Assembly: GCF_009811555.1 (NCBI RefSeq)
Contig: NZ_BLIN01000003.1
Coordinates: forward strand, 62,001-126,000
From: Streptomyces caniferus
Lineage (GTDB): Bacteria; Actinomycetota; Actinomycetes; Streptomycetales; Streptomycetaceae
Length of the DNA: 64,000 bases
Direction of reading: 5' to 3'
Below, piece after piece: positions 30,601-52,681 of the stretch. The position numbers were made by a program, and so were the translations under genes. The stretch's first letter is position 1. Each line of letters starts with the position of its first letter. Below the pieces are notes generated by a model. That model saw only the letters and a list, made by a program, of their open reading frames with translations, was not told where the DNA came from and did no database searches.

Positions 30601-32858
30601 TCCGTCGGCCCATACAAATTCAGCACCGAATCCGCACGCGCCACCAAACCCTCGGCCAGCGAAGCATCCAACGCCTCACCACCCACCAACACCCGCACAC
30701 CCTCAACCGACTCCGGCGACACCTCCAACAACCCACGCCACAACCCCGGCGTCGCCTGCATCACCGACACACCCCGCGCACGCACCACCCGACCCAACTC
30801 CACCGGATCACGCACCACATCACGCGAAGCAACCACCACACACGCACCCACCACCAAAGGCAAAAACACCTCCAGCAGCGAAATATCAAAACCGAACGTC
30901 GTCACCGCCAAAAGACGATCCCCCGACGCCAGCCCCGTCTCCGCACACATCGACCACAAGAAATTCCGCAACGACCCATGCGACACCACCACACCCTTCG
31001 GCCGCCCCGTCGAACCCGACGTATACAACACATACGCCGGATGCACCGGAGAAAGCCGCCGGACTTCCCGCACATCGGCGGCGGGCGCCACCTCGTCCAC
31101 CAAAACCACCGGGCGCCCGTTCAGTTCGGGCAGGTCCGCCACCACATCACCCGACGTGAGCACCGCGGCCGGCCGCGCGTCCCCCAGCACGAAAGCAATA
31201 CGCTCCGCCGGGAAATCCACATCCACCGGCAAAAACGCCGCCCCCGCCTTCACCACACCCAGCATCGCCACCACCGCATCCACCGAACGCGGCACCAACA
31301 ACGCCACCACACAACCAGGACCCACCCCCAGCCCCGTCAAAACATTCGCCACACCATTCGCCCGAGCATCCAACTCCCCGAACGACAAACAATCCCCACC
31401 ACACTCCACCGCCACAGCACCCGGAGCCTCCACCACCCGAGACCCGAACCACTCCGGCAACAACCCCACCGGCACCTCACACGACACACCACCCCCACCC
31501 GCAACCAACAACTCCCGCTCACCCGGCAACAACACCCCAACCTCACCCACACACCCACCCGGATCAGCCACCATCCCCCGCAACACACCCACAAACCGCC
31601 CCAACAACCCCTCAGCCCACGAACCGTCGAAGAGGTCGGAGCGGTAGTCGAGACGTGCGTGCAGTCCTTCCGCGGTCTTGGACACGACGAGGGTGAGCGG
31701 ATAGTGGGTCGCATCGCGGCCGGAGGCACCGACCAGCCGCAGCCCCGAGTCCAGACGGGCGGTCGTGGCGGGGTCGACGGGGTAGTTCTCGACCAGCACG
31801 GTGGTGTCGAAGAGTTCACCGAGGCCGGTCTGTGCCTGGATGTCGGACAGCCCGAGGTGCTGGTGGGCGCCGAGTGCGGACTGTTCGTCCTGGACCCTGG
31901 TGAGGGCCTCGGCCCAGGTCTCGTCGTCCCGGAGGCGGATCCGTACCGGCACGGTGTTGATGAACAGCCCGACCATGCTCTCCACGCCCGGCACCTCGGC
32001 GGGGCGGCCGGAGACGGTGGTGCCGAAGAGGACGTCGTCGCGCCCGGTGAGCCGGCCGAGGAGGGCCGCCCAGGCCAGCTGCACGGCGGTGTTCAGGGTG
32101 AGGGCGTGCTCGACGGCGAGGCGGCCGATGCCGTCGCTCACCTCGGCGGGCAGCAGGGTCTCCACCCGCTCCGGCATGCGCGGCTCGCGGCCCGGGGCGG
32201 CCGGGGCCAGGAGGGTCGGTTCGGTGACGCCGTCCAGGGCACGGCGCCATGCCCGCTCGGTCGTCGTGCGGTCCTGGCGGTGCAGCCACTCCAGGTAGCG
32301 CCGGTAGGGAGTGGCGGGGGCGAGTGCCGCCTCCCCCTTCTCGTAGACGGTGAACACCTCGCGCAGCAGCACGGGAGCCGACCAGCCGTCCAGCAGGATG
32401 TGATGGTTCGTCAGGACGAGCCGGTGCAGGTCACGCTCCCGGCGGATCAGGAGGCAGCGCAGCAGCGGAGGTGCCGCGAGGTCGAACCGCCGGGCGCGGT
32501 CCTCGTCGGCGAGCCGGGTCAGCTCGGCCTCGCGTTCCTGCGCGGACAGGGCGCTGAGGTCGGCGTCCTGCCAGGGCACGGACACCTCGCGCGGGACGAA
32601 CTGCACGGGCCTGCCGGAGCGTACGGTCCGGAAGCCGGCCCGCAGGTTGGCGTGCCGGCGCACGACGGTGTCCAGGGCGGCCCGCAGTCGGGCGCCGTCC
32701 AGCGGTCCCGCCAGATCGACCATGAGCTGGACGGTGTAGACGTCCGCGCCGTCGCCGTCGTACAGGGAGTGGAACAGCAGTCCCTCCTGCAGGGGCGACA
32801 GGGGAAGTACGTCCTCGATACCGGAACGCTGCTGCTTCACAGGGCCGTTCTCCGTCAC
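14610..32858 (-). CDS. NRPS B: modules 5-9 with terminal thioesterase
   Basis: 6082 aa. Order with approximate residues: module 5 C(15-445)-A(470-960)-T(970-1045); module 6 C-A-T (to 2105); module 7 C-A-T (to 3170); module 8 C-A-T-E (to 4735, E near 4265-4735); module 9 C-A-T (to 5800); TE (5825-6075). Specificity residues read by eye: DILQLGLIWK (Gly), DLTKMGHIGK (Asp), DILQLGLIWK (Gly), DASTTAAVSK (Tyr-like), DVLWRGGVFK (branched aliphatic?). Modules 5 and 9 start with [12 protein letters not shown], typical of condensation domains that follow an E domain, as expected after modules 4 and 8. Carrier motifs are GGHSL, GGDSI before E, and GGNSL in module 9. The thioesterase has GWSFGG and a C-terminal HED. 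The GTG start at 32858 is one base after the NRPS A stop and follows GGAGG. The two Gly modules share a nearly identical block. Confidence 0.97.
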   Translation of the reverse strand: MTENGPVKQQRSGIEDVLPLSPLQEGLLFHSLYDGDGADVYTVQLMVDLAGPLDGARLRAALDTVVRRHANLRAGFRTVRSGRPVQFVPREVSVPWQDADLSALSAQEREAELTRLADEDRARRFDLAAPPLLRCLLIRRERDLHRLVLTNHHILLDGWSAPVLLREVFTVYEKGEAALAPATPYRRYLEWLHRQDRTTTERAWRRALDGVTEPTLLAPAAPGREPRMPERVETLLPAEVSDGIGRLAVEHALTLNTAVQLAWAALLGRLTGRDDVLFGTTVSGRPAEVPGVESMVGLFINTVPVRIRLRDDETWAEALTRVQDEQSALGAHQHLGLSDIQAQTGLGELFDTTVLVENYPVDPATTARLDSGLRLVGASGRDATHYPLTLVVSKTAEGLHARLDYRSDLFDGSWAEGLLGRFVGVLRGMVADPGGCVGEVGVLLPGERELLVAGGGGVSCEVPVGLLPEWFGSRVVEAPGAVAVECGGDCLSFGELDARANGVANVLTGLGVGPGCVVALLVPRSVDAVVAMLGVVKAGAAFLPVDVDFPAERIAFVLGDARPAAVLTSGDVVADLPELNGRPVVLVDEVAPAADVREVRRLSPVHPAYVLYTSGSTGRPKGVVVSHGSLRNFLWSMCAETGLASGDRLLAVTTFGFDISLLEVFLPLVVGACVVVASRDVVRDPVELGRVVRARGVSVMQATPGLWRGLLEVSPESVEGVRVLVGGEALDASLAEGLVARADSVLNLYGPTETTIWSTCFRVAGREVAIGGPMANTRVYVLDGRLGLVPPGVVGELYVAGAGVASGYVGRPGLTAERFVADPFVESGESGPSGELMYRTGDLVRWSAAGVLEFVGRADDQVKLRGYRVELGEVEEALASFDGVAHAVAVVREDVPGDRRLVGYVVPAGDAVDGEAVRRHAAGVLPAYMVPSTVVVLDSVPRTPNGKTDRKALPAPDASVVVSRDPRTPQEEILCGLFAEVLGVTRVGIDDGFFDRGGHSLLATRLVSRIRSALGREVPVRALFENPTVASLTAYMSEQGTAGAVRPALVRRERPEAVPLSFAQRRLWFINRMDPQDPHYNMSLALRLTGVLDEEALRGALADVVTRHESLRTVFPESAGEPRQLLLAPAEAVTSVLRTGRTTEDGLTAAVDEAARQGFDLATETPLRATLLTLGPDEHALVLVLHHIAGDGWSMRPLLRDLSDAYTARLSGSAPHWEPLPVQYADYALWQRELFGDETDPDGLAVRQLGHWTRQLAGLPEELAIPADRPRPATGSHRGDHIDFTLDAQLHTRLLRLAQQNGASLFMVFQAALAALLTRLGAGTDIPIGTPVAGRTDDATEELVGVFINELVLRTDTSGDPGFRELLARVRETGLAAYAHQDVPFERLVEELNPARSLARHPLFQVSLSLQNTAPPVLSLPGLESSPLRRESDVARFDLSFGLGERRTVDGAPDGVRAQAVFATDLFDRSTAESMVRRFVALLRAVAVEPDRPLGDIELLTADERHELLVARNDTAHETSSVPLHRLFEQQAARSPQAPAVVHGAQQLTYAQLDARANRLARLLIRRGAGPESLVALALPRSLDAVVTMLAVGKSGAAYLPLDTEHPDARLDFIREDAAPALLVTTQEVLARVPSLAGGPESLLVLDTEETGAGLRGMSPEAPSDAERPAPVSLAHPAYVVYTSGSTGAPKGVIIEQRSLVDYAVRAAAVYPGLSGRTLLHSSLSFDLGLTTLYGTLLAGGCLYVADLDERLDVPGGLTFLKATPSHLPVLELLPDVLARDAVLMTGGEAVHGEQLAPWRESRPDLTLVNHYGPTETTIGCLDHWTAPGTPADRGPVPLGRPMRNTAVYVLDGRLRPVPDGTVGELYVAGHGLARGYANRPALTSERFVADPYGPSGARMYRTGDRARWTADGVLEFLGRADDQVKIRGFRIEPGEIESALLTMTGVGSAAVAVREDRPGDRRLVAYVVPDGTRGDAGARLDPAAVRAHLARSLAAYLVPNDVVVLDGLPLTANGKVDRRALPAPDLTRVPVGRAPRSPQEEILCGLFAEVLGVGQAGIDDNFFHLGGHSLLATRLANRVRTTLGVELPLRAVFEAPTVAALARLLDDAGHARPALVPAARPEQVPVSYAQRRLWFLNQLDTGSSLYNVPVLLRLHGTLDRDALRAAVHDVVHRHETLRTVFPDVDGEPRQVVLDTWAPPLDLTDATTAGEDPHTLLDGLTSRGFDLTEEPPLRAALVATGPDTHLLVLVLHHIASDAGSWRPLATDLATAYRARTGGDAPRWAALPVQYADYALWQRAVLGEENDPDSEISRQLGYWTETLAGLPEELDLPTDRRRPAAGTPRAATQEFALDAALHQELLSLAASTGTSLFMVLQAGLAVTLSRLGAGADIPIGAPIAGRTDDALDDLVGFFLNTLVLRTDLSGNPTFRELLARVRETDLAAYAHQDVPFERLVEELNPARSLTRHPLFQVTLTVENARNDRAAALELPSLTVAPERAESRWARFDLSFGLGERSTSEGAPDGMAGVLEYSADLFDADSVEGLLGRFVGVLRGMVADPGGCVSGVGVLLPGERELLVAGGGGVSCEVPVGLLPEWFGSRVVEAPGAVAVECGGDCLSFGELDARANGVANVLTGLGVGPGCVVALLVPRSVDAVVAMLGVVKAGAAFLPVDVDFPAERIAFVLGDARPAAVLTSGETVGAVPELDCPVVLLDGVGTAAELDRPVELSPVHPAYVLYTSGSTGRPKGVVVSHGSLRNFLWSMCAETGLASGDRLLAVTTFGFDISLLEVFLPLVVGACVVVASRDVVRDPVELGRVVRARGVSVMQATPGLWRGLLEVSPESVEGVRVLVGGEALDASLAEGLVARADSVLNLYGPTETTIWSTCFRVAGREVAIGGPMANTRVYVLDGRLGLVPPGVVGELYVAGAGVASGYVGRPGLTAERFVADPFVESGGAHPDGVSRESGGSGASGVPGELMYRTGDLVRWSAAGVLEFVGRADDQVKLRGFRVELGEVEEALASFDGVAHAVAVVREDVPGDRRLVGYVVPAGDAVDGEAVRRHAAGVLPAYMVPSTVVVLDSVPRTPNGKTDRKALPAPDASVVVSRDPRTPQEEILCGLFAEVLGVTRVGIDDGFFDRGGHSLLATRLVSRIRSALGREVPVRALFENPTVASLTAYMSEQGTAGAVRPALVRRERPEAVPLSFAQRRLWILDQLEEAGPLYHLPLVARLSGVLDQEALRGALADVVTRHESLRTVFRQDGGQPRQVVLDAAVARPPLNVIPIDASEIEAAVTAARHEGFRLDTDLPLRATLLVLGPDDHVLVLVLHHIAGDAWSMGPLVRDLSEAYTARRAGGVPRWEPLPVQYADYALWQRELLGAEGDPDSEASRQLAYWTEALAGLPDVLPLPGDRPRPAEASHHGGLVPFALDAELHGRLRELARSGRATVFMVLQAALAALLTGRGAGCDVPIGTPVAGRGDAAAEELVGFFVNTLVLRTDTSGSPTFRELLARVRETDLAAYAHQDVPFERLVDGLRVPRSLAHHPLFQVMLVLDNFSRAKADLDGLRSVGGIEAPSAEGPGRAKFDLSVRVSEQLTEQGAAAGMTGSFAFAKDLFDRSTVEAMAAAFVRLLQTVAARPDRPVGAVAAEVAGEAESVNTQEHPQRAEECDGIGRPLPEPLVPQLIEAQAAGAPGAPAVVCGAETVSYAELNARANRLAHLLIGRGAGPESVVALMVPRSVDMIVAVLAVLKSGAAYLPVDSAYPADRIGYLLDDARPSLVLTTTEAVGSLPDSPERARIVLDAADTVAALAGSPEADPVDADRTAPLTARTPAYVIYTSGSTGRPKGVVVEHRGIPNLVQARIEPYAMGPGSRVLQFASLSFDAAMSEICTPLSAGACLVLGPADMLDQVAELPDLIRAHGVTHATLPPAVLSRLSPDSLPSIRTLTIAGEAAQPGLVSQWAPGRRMFNAYGPTETTVSCTMAGPLLAEDGVPSIGRPLPNTLTYVLDDGLRPVDAGTAGELYVAGAGVARGYLGRAALTGERFVADPFGPAGTRMYRTGDVVRHRPDGTLEFVGRADDQVKIRGYRIELGEVQEALLSCPGVGEAVAVVREDEPGHQRLAGYLTPVPGAGLDTAGLRARLAESLPAYLVPSVLVVLDRIPLTVNGKVDRAALPAPAATAAAPVATRGPRGRREEILCRVIAEVLALPQVGVDDNFFALGGDSISALQVASRARQAGLALAPRDVFRHQTVAELAPAAKETEQERTARPDDGVGAVPSTPVLRWLAQRRGPIQGLNQAVLLRVPGLGQRALTLAVQTLLDHHDALRVKLAGSGTGVTWGLNVQARGAVRAADRITRVDVSGLPDDPTDPALTALVDEQGEAARRRLDPESGAVLELVWFDGGSDRSGWLLVVAHHLVVDGVSWRILLPDLAAAWETAAAGGTPELAPVGTSLRRWAQLLLAEGQDPERATELDLWTGILDHPDPRLGAERLRPARDTRATARYLSVTLPTELTHTLLTEVPEKFQAQINDVLLTGFALAVARWRERNGWGDERSVLVDLEAHGREEIAEDIDLSRTVGWFTSIHPVRLDPGAVDAGQAFAGGAAAGTALKHIKEQLRGIPDNGLGYGLLRYLNPDTAGLLAQYDAPQIGFNYLGRTHSAALSAPSAGPADGWRGESRMDARVVASDDGMPFAHSLEVSAVTRESGDGPRLNATVSWPDALFAPDQIQDLLDTWTEALHALAARAGTAPSGGLTPSDLPLVQLTQTEIDELEARPGGVEDVLPLSPLQEGLLFHALYADSGPDVYAMQMAVDLEGPLDVDALRNAGQALLERHPNLRAWFHRRPGGQAVQVIQSRVRLAWDEVDLTAQDEATRRAELARLTDEARNQRFDLATPPLVRFVLIRLGADRHRLLILKHHIVLDGWSMPLFLRDLVTLYHRGDDRTALPPVVPYRTYFDWLAAQDTEATREAWREALSGVTEPTLLAPAGAGAPTALPLDVSHQLSADLTAALQRHAVDTSVTLSTVLQSAWAVLLGRLLGRDDVVFGTTVSGRPPEIPGIESIVGLFINTLPVRVRLDLSESWSALAARLQEEQTALSAHHHLGLAEIQQHTGLGELFDTLMVYENFPVPTGGEQQPTALRATAVEGRAAAHYPLSLIASLGTDGLRLRLDYRPELFDAPTVERLLGRLVRLLEEIGATPRKAVGALDVLAPDERAHLVEGWNGGPLTLPAGPPTMLRAFADAVAQGPDDLAVRLGDQRLTYRQLDEEANRLARLLTGLGVRPETRVGVLLDRSTELLVAALAVLKAGGVYVPLEPDYPDERVRLLLAETASPVLLTDAGRVADWTAKLGDRTEVVAVDGDPRLAVQEHTAPDVVVLPDQLAYVIYTSGSTGVPKGVAVSHRNVVELAADHWWQLDRTHRVLFHSPHAWDVSTLEWWVPLLNHGEVVIAPPGKVDLEAIARLVVQENITGLWASGGLFRLLAESHPECFAGLTEVRTGGDVVPAYAVRNALAAVTDTVVTAGYGPTETTVFSTRHSMRPGDQVPESVPIGAPLDETRAYVLSPGLEPVPVGVVGELYLAGSGVARGYENNPAMTAERFVADRYGEPGTRMYRTGDLVRWRSDGLMEFVGRVDEQVKLRGFRVELREVEVALSAYPGIGQAVALVREDRPGDKRLVGYVVPDAGAPAPDLAALKDQLARKLPEFMVPSALVVLDALPLTANTKLDRKALPAPEQQAEHRNRPRSPQEEVLCALFADALGVPEVGIDDDFFLLGGNSLLAASLVSRIRAVLGSGLSVQALFTAPSVRGLSQRLEAGIGPDEDNGLEVLLPLRARGTAPTLFCFHAGGGLSWRYAGLLRHIPDTHPVYGLQARAFGTPGYAPGSIEEIAEHFVEQMRTVQPSGPYHLLGWSFGGLVAHAVAVRLQADGDQVGLLAILDSFPVENPGSAPAGPAGEDLMRALLEAANLGTGERRDEPLTPDTVADALRAQGNPLTDLLADHLGTVLDTYRGNLALRHAFTPKAFHGDALLITAGENRPDGRPGADRWQPYVDGRLHTHTVPCRHEDMLLPGPLAEIGQLVSGRLRHHKDEEGTR
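18638..23341 (-). other. NRPS module 8 (C-A-T-E), D-Tyr-like
   Basis: Approximate bounds. Condensation motif HHIAGDAWS has Ala in place of Gly. Specificity residues D-A-S-T-T-A-A-V-S-K resemble Tyr pockets (known Tyr code DASTVAAVCK). Carrier GGDSI is followed by an epimerisation domain with [15 protein letters not shown] and GFNYLGR, all intact, so a D-residue is expected. Confidence 0.85.
23234..25235 (-). repeat. ~2 kb direct repeat, copy in module 7
   Basis: Copy 1 of a long direct repeat inside NRPS B (copy 2 at 29654-31613). On the coding strand it begins in the C-A linker, covers the whole Gly adenylation domain and carrier, and ends at the start of the next C domain. Outside two short variable patches I see only scattered single-base differences. 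The coding strand here is unusually G/T-rich and poor in C and A, unlike the surrounding NRPS. The copy is 42 nt longer than its twin because of a +15-residue insertion near 23938-24000 and a one-residue deletion near 24690-24770. Confidence 0.93.
23342..26533 (-). other. NRPS module 7 (C-A-T), Gly, duplicated A-T block
   Basis: Approximate bounds. Specificity residues D-I-L-Q-L-G-L-I-W-K match the Gly code known from lipopeptide synthetases. Condensation motif HHIASDAGS has Ala in place of Gly. From the C-A linker through A and T into the next C domain it is nearly identical to module 5. Confidence 0.88.
26534..29722 (-). other. NRPS module 6 (C-A-T), Asp
   Basis: Approximate bounds. Specificity residues D-L-T-K-M-G-H-I-G-K differ at one position from the classical Asp code DLTKVGHIGK. 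Condensation motif HHIAGDGWS, carrier GGHSL; no tailoring domain. Confidence 0.88.
29654..31613 (-). repeat. ~2 kb direct repeat, copy in module 5
   Basis: Copy 2 of the repeat described at 23234-25235, displaced by 6420 nt at one end and 6378 nt at the other. It has the same G/T-skewed coding strand and the same Gly specificity residues. Both boundaries are abrupt: upstream the C domains of modules 5 and 7 are unrelated in detail, and downstream identity fades within about 130 nt of the following C domain. Confidence 0.93.
29723..32858 (-). other. NRPS module 5 (C-A-T), Gly, duplicated A-T block
   Basis: Approximate bounds. First module of NRPS B. Its condensation domain is of the type that follows an epimerisation domain (HHILLDGWS), matching the E domain at the end of NRPS A. 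Specificity residues D-I-L-Q-L-G-L-I-W-K indicate Gly. Confidence 0.88.
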
Positions 32859-32859
32859 T

Positions 32860-47037
<14,178 letters not shown>

Positions 47038-47348
47038 GACTCCTCGCCCACTCACCCAAGAATGCGCGGGCCCCGGAAAAGGAGGATTTCCCTTCCGGAA
47101 TCGCCGTCACTTCCCGGACGGATAAGGGGAAGTGAATTCTGTGCCGCTGTCGGCCCGCTCGCTCGGCGGGACACTATCCGGGCCAGGAACGCCTCACCTG
47201 GACAGTCGCTGGACGAACAGCTGCCCCTTTCCGTGCGGACACGGGATGTGCGAGAAGAATGGCGGGGACCACTGGACAACCACGCGGCAGCAGCACGATC
47301 CGCTCGGTCCCACCGTCCGACCGCTGCCCCGGCATCAGGAGAGCTGCT
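47038..47348. promoter_or_regulatory. divergent promoter region, NRPS A / prenyl synthase
   Basis: A 311-nt gap between the NRPS A start (minus) and the polyprenyl synthase start (plus). It has no credible gene and must hold the promoter for the NRPS operon. The only clear structure is the inverted repeat at 47106-47134, listed separately. I could not assign -10/-35 boxes with confidence. Confidence 0.6.
47106..47134. promoter_or_regulatory. 9-bp inverted repeat, candidate operator
   Basis: TCACTTCCC and GGGAAGTGA, perfect complements separated by 11 nt, centred about 83 nt upstream of the NRPS A start and 229 nt upstream of the prenyl synthase start. Size and spacing suit a dimeric regulator such as a TetR- or LuxR-type protein, but no regulator gene is in the window. 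The weak arms and long spacer make it unlikely to be a terminator. Confidence 0.4.
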
Positions 47349-48413
47349 ATGTCAACCGCCCTGCCGGTGAGCCATGAATTCACCGGTCTCGCCCTCGAGG
47401 AACGCGATCGCATACTGGCCCGGGTCGAACGCCGCCTCGAAGAATTCCTCGCGCAGGAGCGCCGCTCGTGGGCGGCGCTCAATCCTGACGCCGTCGAACT
47501 CGTCGACTGTGTCGCCGAGATGGTCGGCAGCGGGGGAAAGCGGCTGCGGCCGTCCTTCTGCGTCGCCGGCTATCTCGCCGGCGGCGGTGACCCGGAGGCG
47601 CGCGAGATCGTCGATGTGGCCGCCGCCCTGGAGCTGCTGCACAGCTTCGCGCTGCTGCACGACGACGTCATGGACGACGCCGAACTCCGCAGGAGCAGGC
47701 CGACCGCCCATATGACGCACGCCGCGCTGCACAAGGAGCGCGGCTGGCGCGGGGAGGGCCGCCGGTACGGCGAGAGCGTCGCCGTGCTCGCCGGTGATCT
47801 GGCCCTGGTCTACGCCGAGCGGCTGCTGGCCGGCCTGCCGGACCCGGTCCGGCAGATCTGGGGCGAGCTGTGCACGGAGCTGATGATCGGCCAGTTCCTG
47901 GACGTCCGGGCGGCCGCCCAGTTCGTGCCCGATCCCGAACTCTCCAGCTGGATCGCGCTGTTCAAGTCCGGCCGCTACACCGTCCAGCGTCCGCTGGCGA
48001 TGGGAGCCCGGCTCGCGGGCGCCGAGGACATGCTGGAGCCGTTCGACGCCTATGGGCTCGCGGTCGGCGAGGCGTTCCAGCTGCGCGACGACCTGCTGGA
48101 CGCCTTCGGCAGTTCTGCGGTCACCGGGAAGCCCGCCCGGCTGGACTTCAAGCAGCACAAGATGACGCTGCTGATGTCGGTCGCGCTGCGTACCTCGCCG
48201 GAGGTCCGGGACCTGGTCGGCGACGACCTCGCCGCCGCCGATCCGGACACGCTCCACGATCTGCTGCTGCGGACGGGGGTGCGGGACGAGGTCGAGAGCG
48301 TCATCGAGGAGCGGCTCGGCACCGCGCGCGACGCCGTGCGGCGGGCCGTAGAGCCCCAGTGGGCGGACGCGCTGGTGCGGATGGCGGAGCAGGCCGTGCA
48401 CCGCGACACGTAG
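47349..48413 (+). CDS. polyprenyl (FPP/GGPP-type) diphosphate synthase
   Basis: Condenses isopentenyl diphosphate with allylic diphosphates to a C15-C20 chain. 354 aa, class I isoprenyl synthase: GSGGKRLRPSF near residue 60, first Asp-rich motif LLHDDVMDDAELRRSRPT, GQFLDV, and second Asp-rich motif FQLRDDLLDAFG with the downstream KPARLDFKQHKMT. A Phe five residues before the first DDxxD suggests a GGPP- or FPP-length product, though chain length is not certain. ATG at 47349 behind AGGAG. Divergent from NRPS A and followed by a strong hairpin. It is the likely prenyl donor for the terpene synthase at 58037. Confidence 0.93.
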   Translation: MSTALPVSHEFTGLALEERDRILARVERRLEEFLAQERRSWAALNPDAVELVDCVAEMVGSGGKRLRPSFCVAGYLAGGGDPEAREIVDVAAALELLHSFALLHDDVMDDAELRRSRPTAHMTHAALHKERGWRGEGRRYGESVAVLAGDLALVYAERLLAGLPDPVRQIWGELCTELMIGQFLDVRAAAQFVPDPELSSWIALFKSGRYTVQRPLAMGARLAGAEDMLEPFDAYGLAVGEAFQLRDDLLDAFGSSAVTGKPARLDFKQHKMTLLMSVALRTSPEVRDLVGDDLAAADPDTLHDLLLRTGVRDEVESVIEERLGTARDAVRRAVEPQWADALVRMAEQAVHRDT

Positions 48414-48440
48414 CCGCCCGGCAACGGGGTGACGCAGAAC

Positions 48441-48479
48441 GGGGGAAGCCCGGTGGTCCTCGGCCACCGGGCTTCCCCC
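48441..48479. terminator. bidirectional hairpin terminator
   Basis: Perfect 16-bp inverted repeat (GGGGGAAGCCCGGTGG and complement) with a 7-nt loop. It lies between the prenyl synthase stop (48413, plus) and the SyrP-like oxygenase stop (48503, minus), so it can end both convergent transcripts. Confidence 0.88.
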
Positions 48480-48502
48480 TTCGGTCCTGCCGCGTCCTGG
48501 TG

Positions 48503-49438
48503 TCAGTCGGACATGGCCACCAGGATGCGCCGCTCGCCGGTGTAGGTGCGCCGGCCGTGGGCGGCGGCGACATTGTCGACCAGGAGCAGATCGCCGACCT
48601 GCCAGTGCACATCGACGGCCAGCCGCATCCCGGTCTCCTGGATGTGGTGGATGTACTCCGCGGGGATCGGCGAGCCGTCCGCGAAGACCGCGTACTGCGG
48701 CAGTTCGTCCTCGGGCAGCACGTTCGCCAGGGCGGCCGCGTCGTCGCCGAGTCCCGCGGGGTGGAACTGGTCGGCCTGGTTGAACCACACCCGGTCACCG
48801 GTGACGGGGTGTTCGAGGGTGGCCTGCCGGAGCAGGCTCACCCGCAGCGAGCCGTCGTCCCGCCATGTCCAGTCGGCCCCCGTACCGTCGAGGAAGGCCT
48901 CGGCCGCCGCGCGGTCGTCCGTTTCGAAGGTCGCCTGCCAGCTCTTGCCGAACCCGACGCCGTCGTGGAGGTTCTGGGTGTACCGGACCCCGCCGGCGAA
49001 CGCGTCGCGGACCTCGGGGTCGAGGGAGTCCAGCCAGAGCCGGCCGTCGAGGAGGGGCGTGGCGCCGCCGGTCGCCGCCGCCACCTCGCAGTGGAAGAGG
49101 ATCCGCGTGGGCCAGGAGGCGGCGTACGACATCTCGTTGTGCATGGAGATCTCGTACGCGGCGGGGTACTCCGTCGAGGTGTACACGTTCTGTCCCACCT
49201 TGGTCCGGGGGGAGTTGCCGTGCACATAGGCCAGCCGGCGGGGCAGCAGCAGGTCGGCCATCTCGTCGTAGCCGCCGGGTGCGCTCGCGAAGCCCCGGAA
49301 GAGCACCGCCTTCTCGCGGACGAGGAGCGCGCCGAGGTCCGTGCCCTCCAGGTACTCCCGCAGGCCGCGCGGGCTGGCCTCCACACCGGCGGTGCCGGGT
49401 TCGACCACGGCGGGCCGCCAGCTCGGTTCCGTGTTCAT
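48503..49438 (-). CDS. SyrP-like TauD/TfdA oxygenase (possible Asp beta-hydroxylase)
   Basis: 2-oxoglutarate/Fe(II) oxygenase, 311 aa. The sequence around LAYVHGNSPRTKVG, YTSTEYPAAYEISMHNEMSY and GGATPLLDGR resembles the SyrP group, which hydroxylates carrier-bound Asp at the beta carbon. Iron ligands: H-x-E in SMHNEMSY, a distal His in LLVDNVAAAHGRRTY, and the Arg that follows in TGERRILVAM. ATG at 49438 overlaps the enoyl-CoA hydratase stop. Last gene of the starter operon. Two predicted Asp modules (3 and 6) are possible substrates; which is used, if either, cannot be told. Confidence 0.85.
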   Translation of the reverse strand: MNTEPSWRPAVVEPGTAGVEASPRGLREYLEGTDLGALLVREKAVLFRGFASAPGGYDEMADLLLPRRLAYVHGNSPRTKVGQNVYTSTEYPAAYEISMHNEMSYAASWPTRILFHCEVAAATGGATPLLDGRLWLDSLDPEVRDAFAGGVRYTQNLHDGVGFGKSWQATFETDDRAAAEAFLDGTGADWTWRDDGSLRVSLLRQATLEHPVTGDRVWFNQADQFHPAGLGDDAAALANVLPEDELPQYAVFADGSPIPAEYIHHIQETGMRLAVDVHWQVGDLLLVDNVAAAHGRRTYTGERRILVAMSD

Positions 49439-50310
49439 CGATGTTCCTCCGTGGGGTCGGTCCGGTCCGGCGCGGTGCCGAAGCGGGGGGCGCGGCGTTC
49501 GCGGAAGGCGGCCACCGCCTCCTGTACGTCCGGGGACTTGGCGGCGGCCACCTGGACCGACGCCTCGGCCCGCAGGGCGACCTCCAGCGAGGGGGCGTCG
49601 GTGTTGGCCTGCAGGATGTGCTTGGTCAGCCGCAGCGACACGGGGCTGTTGTCCGCGATCTGCTCCGCGGTGTCCAGGGCGGTCGCCCTCAGGTCCCCGG
49701 CCGGGCTCACCCGGTTCGCGACACCGCGCCTGAGCGCCTCGTCGGCGTCCACGAACCGGCCGGTGAGCAGCATGTCGGAGGCGAATCCGAGCCCGGCGAT
49801 CCGGGGCAGCAGCCACGACGCGCCCATGTCGCCGCCGGACAGGCCCATGCGGACGAACGCGGCGCGCAGCCGGGCCCGTTCGGAGAGCACCCTCAGGTCC
49901 GCGGCCAGGGCCAGCGAGAGCCCCGCGCCGGCCGCCACTCCGTCGACCGCGGCGATCACCGTCTGCGGCAGGTCGCACAGCGCCGAGATCACCCGCGACT
50001 GCCGGTCCAGCAGCGCCATCAGGGCCGACGGCTCCAGCGAGGCGACCCGGCCCACCTCGTCGATGTCGTACCCGGAGGAGAAGGTCTCCCCCTCCCCCGT
50101 CAGGACGAGGACCCGGGCCGAGCGGTCCTCGCGGAGCGCGGCGCACAGGTCGCCGAGGGCACCGAAGACCTCCTCGGTCAGGGCGTTCCTGCGGTGCGGA
50201 CGGTTCACGGCGGCCTGTACGACCCCGGGGCGCGGGCGGGTCACCAGGACGACGGGTTCGCTCGCCTCGTAGGGCATGGGGCGGTTCACACTCCGATCGG
50301 GGTTCCTCAT
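49435..50310 (-). CDS. enoyl-CoA hydratase/isomerase (crotonase family)
   Basis: 291 aa from the ATG at 50310, which overlaps the esterase stop (ATGA); an internal ATG at 50277 is an alternative. Oxyanion-hole sequences are typical: GEGETFSSGYDIDE and AAVDGVAAGAGLSLALAADLRV, followed by FVRMGLSGGDMGASW. The family hydrates or isomerises enoyl thioesters. It is not obviously one of the glycopeptide DpgB/DpgD enzymes. In this operon it may act on a carrier- or CoA-bound intermediate of the starter or of the terpene-derived acid. Function in the pathway unknown. Confidence 0.88.
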   Translation of the reverse strand: MRNPDRSVNRPMPYEASEPVVLVTRPRPGVVQAAVNRPHRRNALTEEVFGALGDLCAALREDRSARVLVLTGEGETFSSGYDIDEVGRVASLEPSALMALLDRQSRVISALCDLPQTVIAAVDGVAAGAGLSLALAADLRVLSERARLRAAFVRMGLSGGDMGASWLLPRIAGLGFASDMLLTGRFVDADEALRRGVANRVSPAGDLRATALDTAEQIADNSPVSLRLTKHILQANTDAPSLEVALRAEASVQVAAAKSPDVQEAVAAFRERRAPRFGTAPDRTDPTEEHR

Positions 50311-51104
50311 GCGAGCCGGCGGCTCACGAATTCCAGCGACGAGGGCAGCGCACGGCTCACGAACTCCCAGTCGTGGCCGCCCTCCCGCTCGTGGTAGTCC
50401 ACCGGCCAGCCGCGCCCGCGCAGGGCGTCGCGCACCCTCCGGTTCATCCGGATCATGCGGTCGTGGTCGCCGGTGCCGATGTCCAGGTGGAGGGCGGGGG
50501 GCGGCAGCGGGCTGTCGGCCCCGATCAGCCGGTAGGGGTCGTAGCGGCGCCGGGTCGGGCTGCCCGGCGGGCCCCAGACCCGTTCGTGGGCGTCGACGGT
50601 CGGCATGACGAAGCCGGGGTCCAGGCGGTGCTCGGCGTAGGGGTCGCCGATCCGGCGGGGGGCCTCGAAGGCGCCCGCGTGGGAGGCCACCGCGGCGAAC
50701 AGGCCGCGGTGGCGCAGCGCCAGGAACAGCGCGGTCGCGCCGCCCATGGAGAAGCCGCCGATCGCCCGTCCGGAGCGGCCCGCGAGGGTGTTGTAGTGGG
50801 CGTCGACGGCCGGCACGAGGTCCTGGACCAGGTAGTCCTCGTAGCGCAGTCCCGCGTGGTCGTTGACGAACCAGCGCCGGCCGCTCTCCGGCAGGACGAC
50901 GATCAGCCGGCTGTCCTCCAGGGCCGCCAGCAGGCCGGTGTGTTCGAGCCAGGTGTTCTTGCCGCCGCCGTAGCCGTGCAGCAGGTAGAGCACGGGGTGG
51001 CCGGGGCCGTCTTCCGCGTACCGGCCCGGCAGGAGGACGTTGACGCGTTTGTCCCGGCCCAGTGCCGTGCTGGGCCAGCGCGGGGTCAGGACGCGGGCGG
51101 GCAC
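50307..51104 (-). CDS. esterase-D/mycolyltransferase-like alpha/beta hydrolase
   Basis: 265 aa. Alpha/beta hydrolase of the esterase-D/antigen-85-like group: YLLHGYGGGKNTW near residue 42, nucleophile Ser in GGFSMGGATALF, acid in LDIGTGDHDRM, His in EREGGHDWEF. No signal peptide or membrane segment seen, so cytosolic. GTG start at 51104 with GGGGGAG upstream; overlaps the ligase stop by 19 nt. Such enzymes can hydrolyse or transfer acyl groups. It might trim or move an acyl group on sugar or peptide, but the sequence alone gives no substrate. Confidence 0.83.
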   Translation of the reverse strand: MPARVLTPRWPSTALGRDKRVNVLLPGRYAEDGPGHPVLYLLHGYGGGKNTWLEHTGLLAALEDSRLIVVLPESGRRWFVNDHAGLRYEDYLVQDLVPAVDAHYNTLAGRSGRAIGGFSMGGATALFLALRHRGLFAAVASHAGAFEAPRRIGDPYAEHRLDPGFVMPTVDAHERVWGPPGSPTRRRYDPYRLIGADSPLPPPALHLDIGTGDHDRMIRMNRRVRDALRGRGWPVDYHEREGGHDWEFVSRALPSSLEFVSRRLA

Positions 51105-52681
51105 GGCACTCCCCCGTCCGGTGCGTCCGTACGGCCCGCTGCCAGGGCGCGGCGGTCCACCTTCCCCGTCGAGGTGCGCGGGAAGGCGCCGAGGACGTGG
51201 AAGGCCGCCGGGACCATGTAGCGGGGCAGCCCCTCCAGACAGTGGCGGCGCAGTTCGGCGGGGTCGGGGGCACGGCCGGCCGCCGGCGTCAGGTAGGCCT
51301 CCAGCCGGGCGCCGTCCAGGTCGTCGGGCACGGCGATACAGGCGGCCTCGTGCACCTCGGGGCGTTCCAGCAGCCGGGCCTCGATCTCCTCCGGCTCGAT
51401 GCGGTAGCCGCGCACCTTGACCATGTGATCGCGGCGGCCGAGGAAGGTGTAGCCCTGCCGGCCATCGGATCTGACGAGGTCCCCGGTGCGGTGGACGGGC
51501 ACGGTGCCCGGTTCCGCGCGGGCCGGTGTGCCCCGGTAGCCGAGCATCACCGAGTCGCCGGTGATGCAGAGTTCGCCCTCGGCTCCCGGCGCGTCGTCGA
51601 TGCGGCGGCCGTCCCCGTCGAGGAGGTACGCCCCCGCGTACGGGCAGGGGCGTCCGATCGGGGGCGGAGCGGTTCTGCCGGGTGCCAGGTCGTCGTCGGT
51701 GACCTGGTGGTAGGTGCAGACGTTCGTCTCGGTGGGCCCGTAGAGGTTGAACAGGTCCGCCCGGGGAAGCGTGGTGCGCAGCCGTCTGAGGTGCTTGAGG
51801 ACGAAGGGTTCACCGGCGAAGAGCACGGTCCGCAGCCGGGAGGACGCCAGCAGGTCCCGGTTCCTGGCGTCGAGCATCCGGATCAGCGCGCCGGGCACCG
51901 AGTACCAGACGGTGATCCGCTCCTCGGCGACCAGCCGGTTGAGGGCGACCCCGAGAGCCTTCTGGTTCTCGGGGACGAGCACCAGACAGGCCCCGGCGCC
52001 GACGGCGGCGAAGAGGTCGAAGACCGACAGGTCGAAGTGGAACGGCGCGTGGGAGGCGATCCGGTCGTCGGCGGTGAGTCCGAAGGCGGTGACGGCCCAG
52101 TCGACGAAGGCCAGGGCGTTGCGGTGGGAGAGCATGACGCCCTTGGGCACTCCGGTGGAGCCGGAGGTGTAGAGCACATAGGCGAGGTCGTCCGGGTCCG
52201 CGGTCACCGGGGCGAAGCCGTCGGGCACCGCCCGACCGGTGGCCGTCCGCCAGGCGGTACGGCCGGAAGCGGGCGGTTGCTCCGGCTCGCCCGTCACCAC
52301 CACGAGGCGGGGGCCGAGCCGCGCCGTGTCGCCGCCCTCGTCGAGCAGGGCGAGCCGTCCCTCGTCGGTGACCAGGGCGCTGACCGCGCAGTCCCCGAGG
52401 ATGTAGGCCGCCCGCGCGGTCGGCGCCGCCGGGTCGACGGGGACATAGGCGGCGCCGCACTTGAGCACCGCGTGCAGGGCCACCACCGCCTCGACGGACT
52501 TGCCCAGCCACAGGCCGACCCGGTCCCCCGGTTGCACGCCGGCTTCTCGCAGGGTGGCGGCGAGCGCGCCACTGACCCGGTCCAGCTCCGCGTAGGTCAG
52601 TGCGTGGCCGCGATGGCGGACCGCTTCGGCGTCGGGCCGGGCGGCGGCGTGGTGGAGCAGTGCGTCAACGAGCGTCGCCAC
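51086..52681 (-). CDS. prolyl-AMP ligase-like stand-alone adenylation enzyme (PltF/RedM type)
   Basis: Activates an amino acid as adenylate and loads it on a separate carrier protein. 531 aa. Adenylation motifs: [28 protein letters not shown] and GKVDRRAL. Specificity residues read D-L-F-Y-L-A-L-V-C-K, one change from the DLLYLALVCK code of L-proline ligases in pyoluteorin, prodiginine and aminocoumarin pathways; the surrounding sequence (WYSVPGALIRMLDAR, LFAGEPFVLKHL) also fits. Together with the adjacent dehydrogenase and the free carrier protein this is the classical proline-to-pyrrole-2-carboxyl set. GTG at 52681 behind AGGAGG, overlapping the dehydrogenase by 17 nt. Confidence 0.87.
   Translation of the reverse strand: MATLVDALLHHAAARPDAEAVRHRGHALTYAELDRVSGALAATLREAGVQPGDRVGLWLGKSVEAVVALHAVLKCGAAYVPVDPAAPTARAAYILGDCAVSALVTDEGRLALLDEGGDTARLGPRLVVVTGEPEQPPASGRTAWRTATGRAVPDGFAPVTADPDDLAYVLYTSGSTGVPKGVMLSHRNALAFVDWAVTAFGLTADDRIASHAPFHFDLSVFDLFAAVGAGACLVLVPENQKALGVALNRLVAEERITVWYSVPGALIRMLDARNRDLLASSRLRTVLFAGEPFVLKHLRRLRTTLPRADLFNLYGPTETNVCTYHQVTDDDLAPGRTAPPPIGRPCPYAGAYLLDGDGRRIDDAPGAEGELCITGDSVMLGYRGTPARAEPGTVPVHRTGDLVRSDGRQGYTFLGRRDHMVKVRGYRIEPEEIEARLLERPEVHEAACIAVPDDLDGARLEAYLTPAAGRAPDPAELRRHCLEGLPRYMVPAAFHVLGAFPRTSTGKVDRRALAAGRTDAPDGGVPCPPAS

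Noticed and set aside
47220..47233. The 14-mer GCTGCCCCTTTCCG occurs in two divergent intergenic regions (also 63377-63390).
   Set aside because: Several 14-mer matches are expected by chance in 64 kb of GC-rich DNA, the flanks do not match, and spacing to the starts differs.
49435..50310. Assignment of the enoyl-CoA hydratase as a DpgB/DpgD enzyme of dihydroxyphenylglycine synthesis.
   Set aside because: No DpgA (type III PKS) or DpgC is in the window, and no module shows a clear dihydroxyphenylglycine code.
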